This document shows positions 1 to 6,793 of a DNA stretch of 7,494 nucleotides, piece after piece. The notes below the pieces were generated by a model. It saw nothing but the letters and a program-made list of their open reading frames with translations, searched no databases and was not told the origin of the DNA. Origin of the DNA: an uncultured Eubacteriaceae bacterium (GTDB taxonomy: Bacteria > Bacillota > Clostridia > Lachnospirales > CAG-274); the NCBI GenBank assembly GCA_946534775.1, contig CAMNCZ010000043.1, positions 1 through 7,494 of the forward strand, read 5' to 3'. Position numbers and translations under genes: made by a program. Positions within the stretch are counted from its first letter, which is position 1, and each line of letters opens with the position of its first letter.

Positions 1-1
1 C

Positions 2-271
2 GAAAAGGGAGCGGTATTATATTACGGCAGACGAATAGCGCTTGATAAATGTATAGTTATGCCTTTTGTAAACTGCGATTACGAGCCGACGGATGAAAAC
101 GAGAAAAAATTTCAGATAAATGAGTACTGGCAGAAAAACGATGGCCTTATAAGAATAAACGATGATTTTGACCTTGAAGCCGCAAAGGTTATACTAAATG
201 AACTTTCGGATAAATATAACGGGGAAATAAGACTTCTTGACTGCGATATTTGCGATATCGATATAAACTGA
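2..271 (+). CDS. 3' end of an unrecognised gene (partial, start lies outside the window)
   Basis: The frame is open from base 2 to a TGA at 269-271, giving 89 visible residues. An internal ATG at 59 has no Shine-Dalgarno site before it and the frame continues upstream without a stop, so this is most likely the C-terminus of a longer protein. I do not recognise the family. The visible part is hydrophilic and acidic, with no transmembrane segment. It begins with a short stretch that looks like a beta strand (AVLYYGRRIALD), is rich in Asp, Glu and Asn, and ends in an Asp/Cys/Ile repeat (DCDICDIDIN) encoded by two copies of TGCGATAT. An intrinsic terminator follows 4 bases after the stop, so the gene ends its own transcription unit and is probably unrelated to dgt. 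Coding status is likely but not certain. Confidence 0.6.
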   Translation, partial: EKGAVLYYGRRIALDKCIVMPFVNCDYEPTDENEKKFQINEYWQKNDGLIRINDDFDLEAAKVILNELSDKYNGEIRLLDCDICDIDIN

Positions 272-274
272 ACC

Positions 275-312
275 ATAAAAGCGCTGCACAAAATGCGGCG
301 TTTTTATTTTTT
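275..312 (+). terminator. Rho-independent terminator after the partial first gene
   Basis: The 14-bp stem has arms 275-288 and 294-307, with two G-T wobble pairs and loop CAAAA (289-293). The core pairs GCGCTGCA with TGCGGCGT, and the lower stem is A/T pairs. The 3' arm runs into a T-rich tract (301-312, interrupted by one A). The shape is classical for an intrinsic terminator. The A-rich 5' flank could also give some termination in the reverse direction. Confidence 0.85.
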
Positions 313-355
313 AACAATTTTGAGTCGAAAAAAAGGAATTTTTGTGTTTTTGGCG

Positions 356-361
356 TATAAT
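356..361 (+). promoter_or_regulatory. Probable -10 element of the dgt-dnaG-rpoD promoter
   Basis: A perfect TATAAT lies in the AT-rich gap between the upstream terminator and dgt. Transcription starting about 7 bases downstream would give a leader of roughly 40 bases. The expected -35 position (around 333-338, AAGGAA) does not match TTGACA, and no TGn extension is present. The assignment therefore rests on the -10, the AT-rich setting and the location after a terminator. Confidence 0.5.
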
Positions 362-409
362 ATTAATAGAGATATTTGAATTAAGTTTGTTATGAAAGGG
401 GTGAGTCCG

Positions 410-1393
410 ATGAACATACGGGAACGGAACGAGGAAACGGAAATAGCGATGCTTTCGGCGTATGCTGTAAAAAGCCGTTTTAGCAAGGGGCGCGAAAAAA
501 AAGAAGAACTCTGCGATATGCGTACTTGTTTTCAGCGCGACAGGGACCGTATCATACACAGCAAGGCCTTTCGCAGGCTTATGCATAAAACGCAGGTGTT
601 CATTTCGCCCGAAGGGGACCATTACCGCACAAGGCTTACACATACGCTGGAGGTTTCGCAGATCGCGCGTACCATCGCAGTTTCGCTGCGCTTAAACGAG
701 GATCTGACCGAGGCGATAGCGCTTGGACACGATCTGGGACATACACCGTTCGGACATCTTGGTGAGGAGGACCTTAACAGGGTCGTTCCGGGTGGTTTTC
801 ATCATAACGAGCAGAGCGTAAGGGTAGTGAAATACGTTGAAAAGGACGGAGAAGGGCTTAACCTTTGTTACGAGGTGACAGACGGTATTCTAAATCACCG
901 CGGTGCCTGCCTGCCGTACACACTTGAGGGCAAAACAGTACAGATATCCGATAAGATCGCTTATATCAACCACGATATCGATGATGCTTTGAGGGCGGGG
1001 GTTATAGTTGAAAGCGATCTCCCGAAGGAATGTACGGATATTTTGGGAAATACACCGAGAAAGAGAATAGATTTTCTTATCCGTGATATAGTAAATAACA
1101 GTATGGATAAGCCCGATATAATAATGACGCCATCGGTAAAAGAGGCAATGTACGCTTTGAGAAAGTTTATGTTTGAAAACGTGTACAATGCAAAACAGCT
1201 TGCTGTTGAAAGAGAAAAATACGGCAGCTGCTTGAGCAAGATCTATGAGTATTATCTGGAAAATTTCGACAAAGTACCGCAGGAGTTTAAAAATAGCGAA
1301 GGTATCACGCGCGAACAGGCAACTGCCGATTATACGGCGGGTATGACAGACAGATATGCCTTGAAAGTGTTTGAAGAACTGAAACTCGGTTAA
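410..1393 (+). CDS. dgt: HD-domain deoxynucleoside triphosphate triphosphohydrolase (dGTPase-like)
   Basis: Dgt-family enzymes hydrolyse a dNTP, classically dGTP, to the deoxynucleoside and tripolyphosphate, and so shape dNTP pools in the cytosol. The 327-residue product carries the HD metal site: His78 (RLTHTLE), His107-Asp108 (GHDLGHTPFGH) and Asp181 in DKIAYINHD. The N-terminal RDRDRIIHSKAFRRL segment (43-57) and HKTQVF (59-64) are also typical. The ATG at 410 is preferred over the in-frame ATG at 392 because AAAGGGGTG (396-403) sits at ideal spacing before 410, while 392 lies inside that site's upstream flank. The length fits the shorter Firmicutes-type (type 2-like) enzymes rather than the roughly 500-residue E. 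coli Dgt. No terminator follows before dnaG, so co-transcription with dnaG and rpoD is likely. Substrate preference and allosteric activation cannot be read from the sequence. Confidence 0.93.
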   Translation: MNIRERNEETEIAMLSAYAVKSRFSKGREKKEELCDMRTCFQRDRDRIIHSKAFRRLMHKTQVFISPEGDHYRTRLTHTLEVSQIARTIAVSLRLNEDLTEAIALGHDLGHTPFGHLGEEDLNRVVPGGFHHNEQSVRVVKYVEKDGEGLNLCYEVTDGILNHRGACLPYTLEGKTVQISDKIAYINHDIDDALRAGVIVESDLPKECTDILGNTPRKRIDFLIRDIVNNSMDKPDIIMTPSVKEAMYALRKFMFENVYNAKQLAVEREKYGSCLSKIYEYYLENFDKVPQEFKNSEGITREQATADYTAGMTDRYALKVFEELKLG

Positions 1394-1524
1394 ATCGGGG
1401 AAATAAATAACAAAAAATTTCGATAAATTAAAAAAGGGTTTTTGTTTATTCTGTCGAATTTAAAAAAAGGATGGTTTTTGGGGAAACTGAAGATCCGATA
1501 TTTTTCGGGCGAAGAGGTGCGATT

Positions 1525-3294
1525 ATGTTTTATTCGGAAGATGTCCTTGCGGAAGTGAGGATGGGCAACGATATAGTTGATGTGATAGGTGAATATGTTA
1601 AGCTTAAAAAGAGCGGCGCCAATTATTTTGGCCTTTGCCCGTTTCACAACGAAAAGACACCTTCGTTTTCCGTAAGCCCCGAAAAACAGATATACCGCTG
1701 CTTCGGCTGCGGTGCGGGCGGAAATGTATTCCGCTTTATCGAGCAAAAGGAAAATCTTACTTTTCCCGAAACAGTCGAGTATCTGGCAAAGCGTATAAAT
1801 TACACCCTGCCAGAGAATAACTCAAAGGCAGATGCATACCGACGGGAAATAAAACAACAGCTTTGGGATATACACAAGTCGGCCGCAAGGTTTTATTATG
1901 AATGTCTTAATGCCGATATGGGTGCGGAGGCTCGTGCTTATCTCGATAAACGCGGTGTTCAGCCAAATATCAGAAAAAAATTCGGTTTGGGATATTCGCC
2001 CGACAGTTGGCAGAGTCTTAACGAACATCTGCTGAACGAGGGTTTTGAACAGGATATGATATTGAAAAGCGGCCTTGTAAACGGCAGCAACAGCGGGCGT
2101 TACTATGACAAGTTCAGAAACAGGCTGATGTTTCCCATTATTGATGTATACGGCCATATAATCGGCTTTGGCGGCAGACAGCTGCGTGACAATAAAGAAG
2201 AGGCAAAATACCTGAACTCCCCCGATACGGAGATATTTAACAAAAGTTTCAATCCCTATAATCTCAACTACGCAAAGCTTTCAAACAAGCGCGAGTTTAT
2301 TTTGGTAGAAGGCTATATGGATGTTATCTCGCTTTATCAGGCGGGCTTTAAAAATGCGGTCGCAGCGCTGGGTACGGCGTTCAATCAAAACCACGCCTCG
2401 GTGCTGCACCGCTATACTCAAAACATTATAGTGTTGTTTGACAGCGATTCTGCGGGCGAAAATGCGGCGCTGCGCGCGCTTCCCGTTTTAAGGGAAGAGG
2501 GTATTGCCGCAAGGGTCCTTCAGGTAAGAGATGCAAAAGACCCCGATGAATATATTAAAAGTTACGGTGCGGAGGCCTTTGCAAAACTGCTTCAGACGGC
2601 GGTCAATTCAACGATGTTTCGTATCGAACACGAAAAAAAGAAGTATTCGCTTGATAATATCGATGATAAGATAGCCCTTACCAACGATATTGTTGCGATA
2701 CTTGCGGAAACCGAAAATCCGTTGGAGCTGGATCTTTATATACGCGATGTTTCAAAACAGATAGGTGTTTCACCCGAGGCTATTTTAAGCGAGGTGAACA
2801 GGATACAGGGCTATAAAAAACAGATGCCTTCGGGCAGCGGCAACGGCCTTGGCAAAAGTGTTAAAAACGTACAGGTGGACAATGCGCTTGAAGATGCCAA
2901 AAGTGGCGTTATAAGCATTGTTGCTTATGATAAAAACCTGTTTGAGAGCGTTGAGCGTATTTTTGACAAAAAAGAGTTTCTTGACGAGCTTTATATCAAG
3001 CTTTACAGTGTTATAGAAAAACTGCACGAACAAAACATTCCCGCACAGGCGGCGGATATAGTTACCTGCCTTAACGGGGAAACAAGCGAGCTGCAGTCAC
3101 GGGCGGCGAGTATCCTTATGGCACAGCTGTCGTATGATTCGGATGAAGAACGCAGGCGTGCATTATCCGATGATTTGAAAGTAATAAAATTAAACTACAT
3201 TGACAAAATGATGGATGAAGCCGAGAATGACGAAGAAGTACAGCGGCTTTTACAGCAAAAGAAAAATGTAGAAAATATAATTAAGAGCTTATAA
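1525..3294 (+). CDS. dnaG: DNA primase
   Basis: DnaG makes the short RNA primers that start Okazaki fragments and works with the replicative helicase. The 589-residue product has the family architecture. A CHC2 zinc-binding domain at the N-terminus has ligands Cys38, His41, Cys59 and Cys62. The RNA polymerase domain follows, with FGLGYSPDSW (153-162), RNRLMFPI (198-205) and GFGGRQL (214-220). The TOPRIM site shows Glu262 in VEGYMD and Asp306/Asp308 in FDSDSAGE, followed by KDPDEY (338-343). A Gly/Ser/Lys-rich linker (about 431-450) leads to the helical helicase-interaction domain, whose last 50 residues are highly charged. Bacillus DnaG is about 600 residues. The ATG at 1525 is chosen because AGAGGTG (1513-1519) precedes it. 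The in-frame ATG at 1471 abuts its only purine tract and would add 18 residues outside the family. The 131-base gap after dgt is AT-rich and shows no convincing promoter. Confidence 0.97.
   Translation: MFYSEDVLAEVRMGNDIVDVIGEYVKLKKSGANYFGLCPFHNEKTPSFSVSPEKQIYRCFGCGAGGNVFRFIEQKENLTFPETVEYLAKRINYTLPENNSKADAYRREIKQQLWDIHKSAARFYYECLNADMGAEARAYLDKRGVQPNIRKKFGLGYSPDSWQSLNEHLLNEGFEQDMILKSGLVNGSNSGRYYDKFRNRLMFPIIDVYGHIIGFGGRQLRDNKEEAKYLNSPDTEIFNKSFNPYNLNYAKLSNKREFILVEGYMDVISLYQAGFKNAVAALGTAFNQNHASVLHRYTQNIIVLFDSDSAGENAALRALPVLREEGIAARVLQVRDAKDPDEYIKSYGAEAFAKLLQTAVNSTMFRIEHEKKKYSLDNIDDKIALTNDIVAILAETENPLELDLYIRDVSKQIGVSPEAILSEVNRIQGYKKQMPSGSGNGLGKSVKNVQVDNALEDAKSGVISIVAYDKNLFESVERIFDKKEFLDELYIKLYSVIEKLHEQNIPAQAADIVTCLNGETSELQSRAASILMAQLSYDSDEERRRALSDDLKVIKLNYIDKMMDEAENDEEVQRLLQQKKNVENIIKSL
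3249..3281 (+). promoter_or_regulatory. Possible internal promoter for rpoD within the end of dnaG
   Basis: A perfect TATAAT (3276-3281) lies in the last codons of dnaG, with a TTTACA (3249-3254) upstream. The 21-base spacer is longer than the usual 16-19, so the pair may be fortuitous in AT-rich codons. Position supports it: transcription from here would give rpoD a leader of about 40 bases, and internal promoters before sigA inside dnaG are known in Bacillus. Confidence 0.28.
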
Positions 3295-3314
3295 GGATGA
3301 CTCACTTTAAGCAG

Positions 3315-3332
3315 AAAGGAAGATAAGTCTTG
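3315..3332 (+). promoter_or_regulatory. Ribosome binding site and TTG start codon that fix the rpoD start
   Basis: AAAGGAAG at 3315-3322 lies 7 bases before TTG (3330-3332). The alternative ATG at 3348 has only a weak AGAAGA just upstream. The spacing therefore favours the TTG. A TTG start generally lowers translation initiation compared with ATG. Confidence 0.7.
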
Positions 3333-4415
3333 AAATCTACAGAAGAAATGAGTACTTTATTTGCACAGCGTATGAAAGATCTTCTTGCGCTTGCCAAAAA
3401 AAAGAAAAATGTGCTTGAATACAAGGAAATAATTGATTTCTTTGCGGATGTGGATCTGCAGCCCGAACAGTTTGACAAGGTAGAGGAATTTCTTGAAGGA
3501 CAGGGCATAGATATACTGGGAGCAATAGAGCTTGAAGATGACGAAGATGATAAAGACCTTGATCTGTCAATAGCGGAAGCAAGTGTAAATACCGACGATC
3601 ACGTAAAAATGTACCTGAAAGAGATAGGTAAAGTGCCGCTTTTAAGTGCAGACGAGGAAACAGAGCTTGCAAAAAGGATAGAAGAGGGCGACGAGGCGGC
3701 GAAAAGTCGTCTGGCCGAGGCTAACCTGCGACTTGTGGTAAGTATCGCCAAACGCTATGTCGGCCGCGGTATGCTGTTTCTTGACCTTATACAGGAAGGT
3801 AATTTGGGCCTTATAAAGGCGGTAGAAAAGTTTGACTACCGCAAAGGCTACAAGTTTTCCACATACGCGACATGGTGGATCAGACAGGCCATAACAAGGG
3901 CAATTGCGGATCAGGCGCGTACTATCCGCATACCCGTACACATGGTTGAAACAATAAATAAGCTTATAAGGCTTCAGCGCCAGCTTTTACAGGAAAACGG
4001 CCGCGAACCCACCGACAAGGAACTTGCGGAAAGTATGCAGATGTCGGAAGAAAAGGTGCGCGAAATAAGAAAAATATCGCTTGAACCCGTTTCGCTGGAA
4101 ACACCCATCGGTGAGGAAGAGGACAGCCATCTCGGAGACTTTATCCCGGATGAGGAGATCCCCGCGCCTGCGGAAGCTGCTGCGACAACGCTGCTTAAAG
4201 AGCAGTTGATGGATGTGCTTGATACCCTTACAGACAGAGAAAAGAAAGTGCTGATGCTGCGCTTTGGCCTTAAAGACGGCCGTTCAAGGACACTTGAGGA
4301 AGTCGGTAAGGAATTTAAGGTCACAAGAGAACGTATCCGCCAGATCGAGGCAAAGGCACTGCGTAAATTAAGACATCCCAGCAGAAGCAAAAAACTTAGG
4401 GATTACCTTGAATAA
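3330..4415 (+). CDS. rpoD: RNA polymerase housekeeping sigma factor (sigma A / sigma 70)
   Basis: This is the primary sigma factor, which directs RNA polymerase to -10/-35 promoters. The 361-residue product compares with 371 for Bacillus SigA. A short region 1.1 (about 1-80) ends in an acidic run ([10 protein letters not shown]). Region 1.2 contains [12 protein letters not shown] (89-100). Region 2 runs from [12 protein letters not shown] (132-143) through [19 protein letters not shown] (152-170) and the promoter-melting [10 protein letters not shown] (179-188) to [11 protein letters not shown] (197-207). Region 3 covers about 210-280. Region 4 has [15 protein letters not shown] (300-314) and a helix-turn-helix ending in [10 protein letters not shown] (331-340). 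The start is TTG at 3330, with AAAGGAAG (3315-3322) correctly spaced. The first in-frame ATG (3348) is too far from that site and would shorten region 1.1 by six residues. The gene starts 35 bases after dnaG. Confidence 0.97.
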   Translation: MKSTEEMSTLFAQRMKDLLALAKKKKNVLEYKEIIDFFADVDLQPEQFDKVEEFLEGQGIDILGAIELEDDEDDKDLDLSIAEASVNTDDHVKMYLKEIGKVPLLSADEETELAKRIEEGDEAAKSRLAEANLRLVVSIAKRYVGRGMLFLDLIQEGNLGLIKAVEKFDYRKGYKFSTYATWWIRQAITRAIADQARTIRIPVHMVETINKLIRLQRQLLQENGREPTDKELAESMQMSEEKVREIRKISLEPVSLETPIGEEEDSHLGDFIPDEEIPAPAEAAATTLLKEQLMDVLDTLTDREKKVLMLRFGLKDGRSRTLEEVGKEFKVTRERIRQIEAKALRKLRHPSRSKKLRDYLE

Positions 4416-4421
4416 TTCAAT

Positions 4422-4436
4422 AATACACCGTGTATT
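4422..4436 (+). repeat. Short perfect inverted repeat directly upstream of the rpoD terminator
   Basis: AATACAC and GTGTATT flank a single central C, forming a 15-base palindrome 6 bases after the rpoD stop. As RNA it can fold as a 6-bp stem with loop CCG, two bases before the main terminator stem. It may help to protect the mRNA 3' end, or it may be a protein-binding palindrome. I cannot assign it to a known operator. Confidence 0.5.
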
Positions 4437-4438
4437 GA

Positions 4439-4464
4439 GGGGTCGGGATAATCGGCCCCTTTTT
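4439..4464 (+). terminator. Rho-independent terminator of the dgt-dnaG-rpoD unit
   Basis: GGGGTCG (4439-4445) pairs with CGGCCCC (4453-4459) in a 7-bp GC-rich stem with one T-G wobble and a 7-base loop. A T-run follows at 4460-4464, and the sequence beyond it stays T-rich. It separates the sigma factor block from the yicC block. Confidence 0.9.
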
Positions 4465-4523
4465 ATTTTAAAAATTTATTTGTTTTTTACAAAAAAAGTC
4501 TTTTAAATTTGTTGATTATATAG

Positions 4524-4529
4524 TATAAT
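4524..4529 (+). promoter_or_regulatory. Probable -10 element of the yicC-remA-gmk-rpoZ-priA promoter
   Basis: A perfect TATAAT sits in the AT-rich 158-base gap after the rpoD terminator and 44 bases before the yicC start. The -35 is weak (TTTTAA at 4501-4506, with a 17-base spacer). An alternative reading uses TTGATT (4512-4517) as -35 with a poor -10 at 4534-4539. A promoter here is expected because a terminator precedes it and the next five genes are closely spaced. Confidence 0.55.
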
Positions 4530-4573
4530 GAAATATGTATAGGTTTTATAACTAAACTCAGTGAGGTACAGAT

Positions 4574-5452
4574 ATGAAAAGTATGACAGGCTACGGCAGG
4601 GGCGAAGCCAAACAGTACGACAGAAGGTTTGTTGTTGAGATAAAATCGGTAAACCACAGATATAACGATGTTACCGTAAAGCTGCCCCGTGCAATGATAA
4701 TGTATGAGGATGCGGTCAAAAAAGTGATGGGTAAGCGCGTGTTCCGCGGCAAGACCGATGTTTTTATCACTTTTGAGACATTTTCGGATGATGATGTTTC
4801 CATAACATTTAATCAGCCGCTTGCAGATGCTTATGTTGAGACCGTGAAAAAAATAAAGGAAAGATATGAGTTAGATCAGCCTATCAGGCTTGACCTTATC
4901 GCAAAATTTCCGGATATCATAAGTGTCGAAAAAAAGCTTGACCCCGACAGCGGCGATAAAATATGGGGCTGTCTTGAAACCGCACTTAACGAGGCACTTG
5001 ACAATTTTGTCAAAATGCGTGAAACAGAGGGCGAGGCGCTTGGTAAGGATATTGCCGAAAAACTTGCGGGTATAAAGCAGACGGTCGAAAAAATAGAAAA
5101 ACGTGCGCCTTTTGTGGCAGAGGATTACAGACAAAGGCTGCTTGCAAGGCTTGCGGAGATGAACGAACTGAATGTTGACGAAGCAAGGATAATAACGGAA
5201 GTTACCATATTTGCCGACAAGGCCTGTATTGACGAGGAGATCACCAGACTGTACAGCCATATCGAGCAGATGAAAAGCATTATCTGCGAAACGCAGCCTG
5301 TCGGAAGAAAACTCGATTTTCTTGTGCAGGAAATGAACCGCGAGGTAAATACTATCGGTTCAAAATCAAACGATTTGGAGATAACCAACTGCGCGGTCGA
5401 TCTTAAAAGCGAGATAGAAAAGATAAGAGAGCAGATACAAAACATAGAATAA
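4574..5452 (+). CDS. yicC: YicC/YloC-family endoribonuclease
   Basis: YicC (E. coli) and YloC (Bacillus) form a family of cytosolic, metal-dependent endoribonucleases linked to RNA turnover and stress. The 292-residue product closely matches YloC in length. The N-terminal domain starts with the signature SMTGYGRGE (3-11), then EIKSVNHRY (22-30) and the VFRGKTDV region (56-63). The central part is helical and charged, with the family's MRETEGEAL (148-156). The C-terminal DUF1732 domain has [17 protein letters not shown] (214-230) and [20 protein letters not shown] (244-263), the most conserved segments of the family. ATG 4574 follows GTGAGGT (4561-4567) at a 6-base spacing. It is the first gene of a tight block whose order equals yloC-remA-gmk-rpoZ in Bacillus. 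The specific RNA targets in this organism cannot be inferred. Confidence 0.94.
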   Translation: MKSMTGYGRGEAKQYDRRFVVEIKSVNHRYNDVTVKLPRAMIMYEDAVKKVMGKRVFRGKTDVFITFETFSDDDVSITFNQPLADAYVETVKKIKERYELDQPIRLDLIAKFPDIISVEKKLDPDSGDKIWGCLETALNEALDNFVKMRETEGEALGKDIAEKLAGIKQTVEKIEKRAPFVAEDYRQRLLARLAEMNELNVDEARIITEVTIFADKACIDEEITRLYSHIEQMKSIICETQPVGRKLDFLVQEMNREVNTIGSKSNDLEITNCAVDLKSEIEKIREQIQNIE

Positions 5453-5471
5453 AAGAGGTTTCAGGGTTTTT

Positions 5472-5732
5472 ATGAAAAGTTTTAAACCTGTAAATATAGG
5501 TTTTGGCAATGTAGTTATAGCGGAGCGCATAATAGCCGTTGTCAGCCCCGAGTCTGCGCCGATAAAGCGTATGATACAGGAGGGCAGGGAAAACGGCAGC
5601 ATTATAGATGCGACTTACGGCAGAAAAACAAAGGCGGTAATCGTTACCGACAGCGGCAGTCTTGTGCTGTCGGCGCTGCTGCCCGAAACTGTCGCGGGGC
5701 GTATAGCGCAGGATAGCGCTGCGGAGCAATAA
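5472..5732 (+). CDS. remA: RemA-like DNA-binding regulator (DUF370 family)
   Basis: RemA is a small, ring-forming DNA-binding protein. In Bacillus subtilis it activates biofilm-matrix and osmoprotection genes. The 86-residue product aligns end to end with the Bacillus protein (about 89 residues). It shares NIGFGN (8-13), [13 protein letters not shown] (24-36), [11 protein letters not shown] (46-56) and LLPETVAGR (69-77). Arg19 and Arg51/Lys52 fall where arginines implicated in DNA contact lie in the Bacillus protein, with Lys replacing one Arg. The start lies 19 bases after yicC. The clearest ribosome site is AGAGG (5454-5458), rather distant, with AGGG (5463-5466) closer to the ATG. In Clostridia the gene is usually retained without the Bacillus matrix operons, so its target set here is unknown. 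Confidence 0.93.
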   Translation: MKSFKPVNIGFGNVVIAERIIAVVSPESAPIKRMIQEGRENGSIIDATYGRKTKAVIVTDSGSLVLSALLPETVAGRIAQDSAAEQ

Positions 5733-5761
5733 GTAAAGACAAAAGATAAGGAGCTGTTATT

Positions 5762-6313
5762 ATGTCAAAAGGTAAATTGATTGTTATTTCGGGACCTGCG
5801 GGTACAGGTAAAGGCACGGTAATAAACGGTCTTATGGAAAGAGAAAGATATGCGCTTTCCGTTTCGGCGACCACTCGCGCGCCGCGAGGTTTTGAGCAGG
5901 ACGGTATAAATTATTTCTTTAAAACCGTTGAAGAATTTGAAAAAATGATAGAAAACGATGAGTTTCTTGAATATGCAAAATTCGTGGACAACTATTACGG
6001 CACACCTAAAAAGTATGTGCTTGACAAACTTGAAGAGGGTAAAAATGTTTTGCTTGAAATAGAGGTACAGGGGGCATTGCAGGTAAAGAAAAATTATCCC
6101 GATGCAACGCTTATCTTCCTTTTGCCTCCGTCGATGGACGAACTTGAAAGCCGCCTGAGAGGCCGTGCAACAGACAGCGAGGAAACTATTGTAAAGCGAC
6201 TTGCACGCGCAAATGAGGAAATGGAATATAAGGACAAATATGATTATCAGGTAGTTAATCTTGAGGTTGAACAGGCAGTACAGGAAATAGAGGATATAAT
6301 AAATAATCTTTAA
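5762..6313 (+). CDS. gmk: Guanylate kinase
   Basis: Gmk phosphorylates GMP (and dGMP) to GDP with ATP, the essential step linking guanine salvage and synthesis to GTP. The 183-residue product is slightly shorter than the usual 200-205. The P-loop is GPAGTGKGT (11-19), where the common Ser of GPSG is Ala. The GMP-binding region has SVSATTRAPR (33-42), Tyr51, Glu70 and YYGTP (78-82), followed by LLEIEVQGA (97-105), which has the Firmicutes-type Glu variants. The lid Arg residues are in SRLRGRATDSEE (130-141), and RLARANEEM lies at 146-154. AAGGAG (5748-5753) precedes the ATG at an 8-base spacing, and the gap to remA is 29 bases. Firmicutes Gmk is a known target of inhibition by (p)ppGpp, which would tie this step to starvation control. 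Confidence 0.97.
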   Translation: MSKGKLIVISGPAGTGKGTVINGLMERERYALSVSATTRAPRGFEQDGINYFFKTVEEFEKMIENDEFLEYAKFVDNYYGTPKKYVLDKLEEGKNVLLEIEVQGALQVKKNYPDATLIFLLPPSMDELESRLRGRATDSEETIVKRLARANEEMEYKDKYDYQVVNLEVEQAVQEIEDIINNL

Positions 6314-6339
6314 TTTTAAAAATAAGGAGATACAATAAT

Positions 6340-6762
6340 ATGTTAAGACCATCTTATGCAGAACTTATGGACGTTTTAAATAAGGATACAACAGGCAGCG
6401 ATGTAAAAAGCCGCTATACCGTTGTAATTGCGGCAGCAAAGCGTGCAAGACAGCTTATTGACGGACATAAGCCAATGATCGATAAAGAGGATATCAAAGT
6501 GGATAAGGCTATGTCAATTGCCGTACAGGAAATGTACCAGGGCAAAATAGAGGTCGTTCCCGAAGGTCAGGGTACTGTACTCAAGCCTATCAAGCCGCCT
6601 GTAGAGGAGGAAGAGGAAGAACTGACAATTGATGATGAAGGCCTTGACGATGAAGGCGATGATATTGACGACGAGGACGATTTTGGCGATGAAGAAGCGG
6701 CAGATGCTTTTGAAAGCCTTATGGATAGTATTCTTTCGGACAGCGAAACAGAAGAAGAGTGA
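6340..6762 (+). CDS. rpoZ: RNA polymerase omega subunit with a long acidic C-terminal tail
   Basis: Omega helps RNA polymerase beta' fold and stay in the core enzyme. Residues 1-70 are the conserved omega domain: LRPSYAELM (2-10), KSRYTVVIAAAKRARQL (23-39) and KAMSIAVQEMYQGKI (56-70). After a Pro-containing linker (KPIKPP, 82-87) comes a tail of about 52 residues (89-140) with 30 Asp/Glu and no Lys or Arg, starting with six consecutive Glu. Near the end, ADAFESLMDSIL (121-132) could form an amphipathic helix. Bacillus omega is about 67 residues and ordinary bacterial omega is 60-100, so this protein is roughly twice the normal size. AAGGAGA (6324-6330) precedes ATG 6340, 26 bases after gmk. 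The identity of the N-terminal domain is secure. The role of the tail is unknown. Confidence 0.92.
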   Translation: MLRPSYAELMDVLNKDTTGSDVKSRYTVVIAAAKRARQLIDGHKPMIDKEDIKVDKAMSIAVQEMYQGKIEVVPEGQGTVLKPIKPPVEEEEEELTIDDEGLDDEGDDIDDEDDFGDEEAADAFESLMDSILSDSETEEE

Positions 6763-6763
6763 G

Positions 6764-6793
6764 TATAAGGGCTGTTAAAAGACAGCCCTTATA
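6764..6793 (+). other. Perfect 12-bp hairpin without a T-tract between rpoZ and priA
   Basis: TATAAGGGCTGT (6764-6775) and ACAGCCCTTATA (6782-6793) are exact reverse complements around loop TAAAAG. The hairpin starts 1 base after the rpoZ stop. The following bases (TATTAAACGG) lack the T-run needed for a strong intrinsic terminator. It may be a weak or attenuating terminator, an mRNA-processing site or a 3'-end stabiliser that lowers priA expression relative to rpoZ. The palindrome is equally strong on the other strand, also without a T-run. Confidence 0.8.

Noticed and set aside
495..502. A8 homopolymer near the start of dgt
   Set aside because: The reading frame is intact through it and the Glu-Lys-Lys-Glu codons account for it. 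There is no sign of a frameshift.
1412..1461. AT-rich imperfect inverted repeat (AAATTTCGA with TCGAATTT) between dgt and dnaG
   Set aside because: The arms differ by a bulge, the pairing is almost all A-T and there is no terminator-like GC core. It is likely just AT-rich spacer, and I found no convincing promoter there.
3396..3404. A AAA AAG slippery heptamer in rpoD, in the correct phase for -1 frameshifting
   Set aside because: The -1 frame ends at a stop within about 12 codons, no clear downstream stimulatory structure is seen, and sigma A is intact in the zero frame. Lys-rich codons explain the run.
3974..4390. 138-codon Ser-rich ORF on the - strand opposite rpoD
   Set aside because: It is antisense to conserved sigma regions 3 and 4, and the Ser-rich composition is the usual mirror of Glu/Arg codons.
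5765..6352. 195-codon ORF on the - strand opposite gmk and the rpoZ start
   Set aside because: It is a shadow of the gmk frame. Its product is a low-complexity Phe/Tyr/Leu/Ile-rich string, no ribosome site was identified, and gmk is unambiguous on the + strand.
6603..6619. Strong internal Shine-Dalgarno-like purine run within rpoZ
   Set aside because: It is explained by the run of Glu codons. No start codon lies at a suitable distance downstream in the rpoZ frame.
6632..6778. Overlapping +1-frame ORF of 48 codons inside the rpoZ acidic tail, encoding a basic peptide rich in Met and Lys and ending in the downstream hairpin loop
   Set aside because: The GAT/GAA-rich codons of the tail automatically read as ATG/AAG in the +1 frame. 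The nearest purine-rich site is 11-15 bases or more from the ATG, so this looks like a compositional by-product and not a gene.
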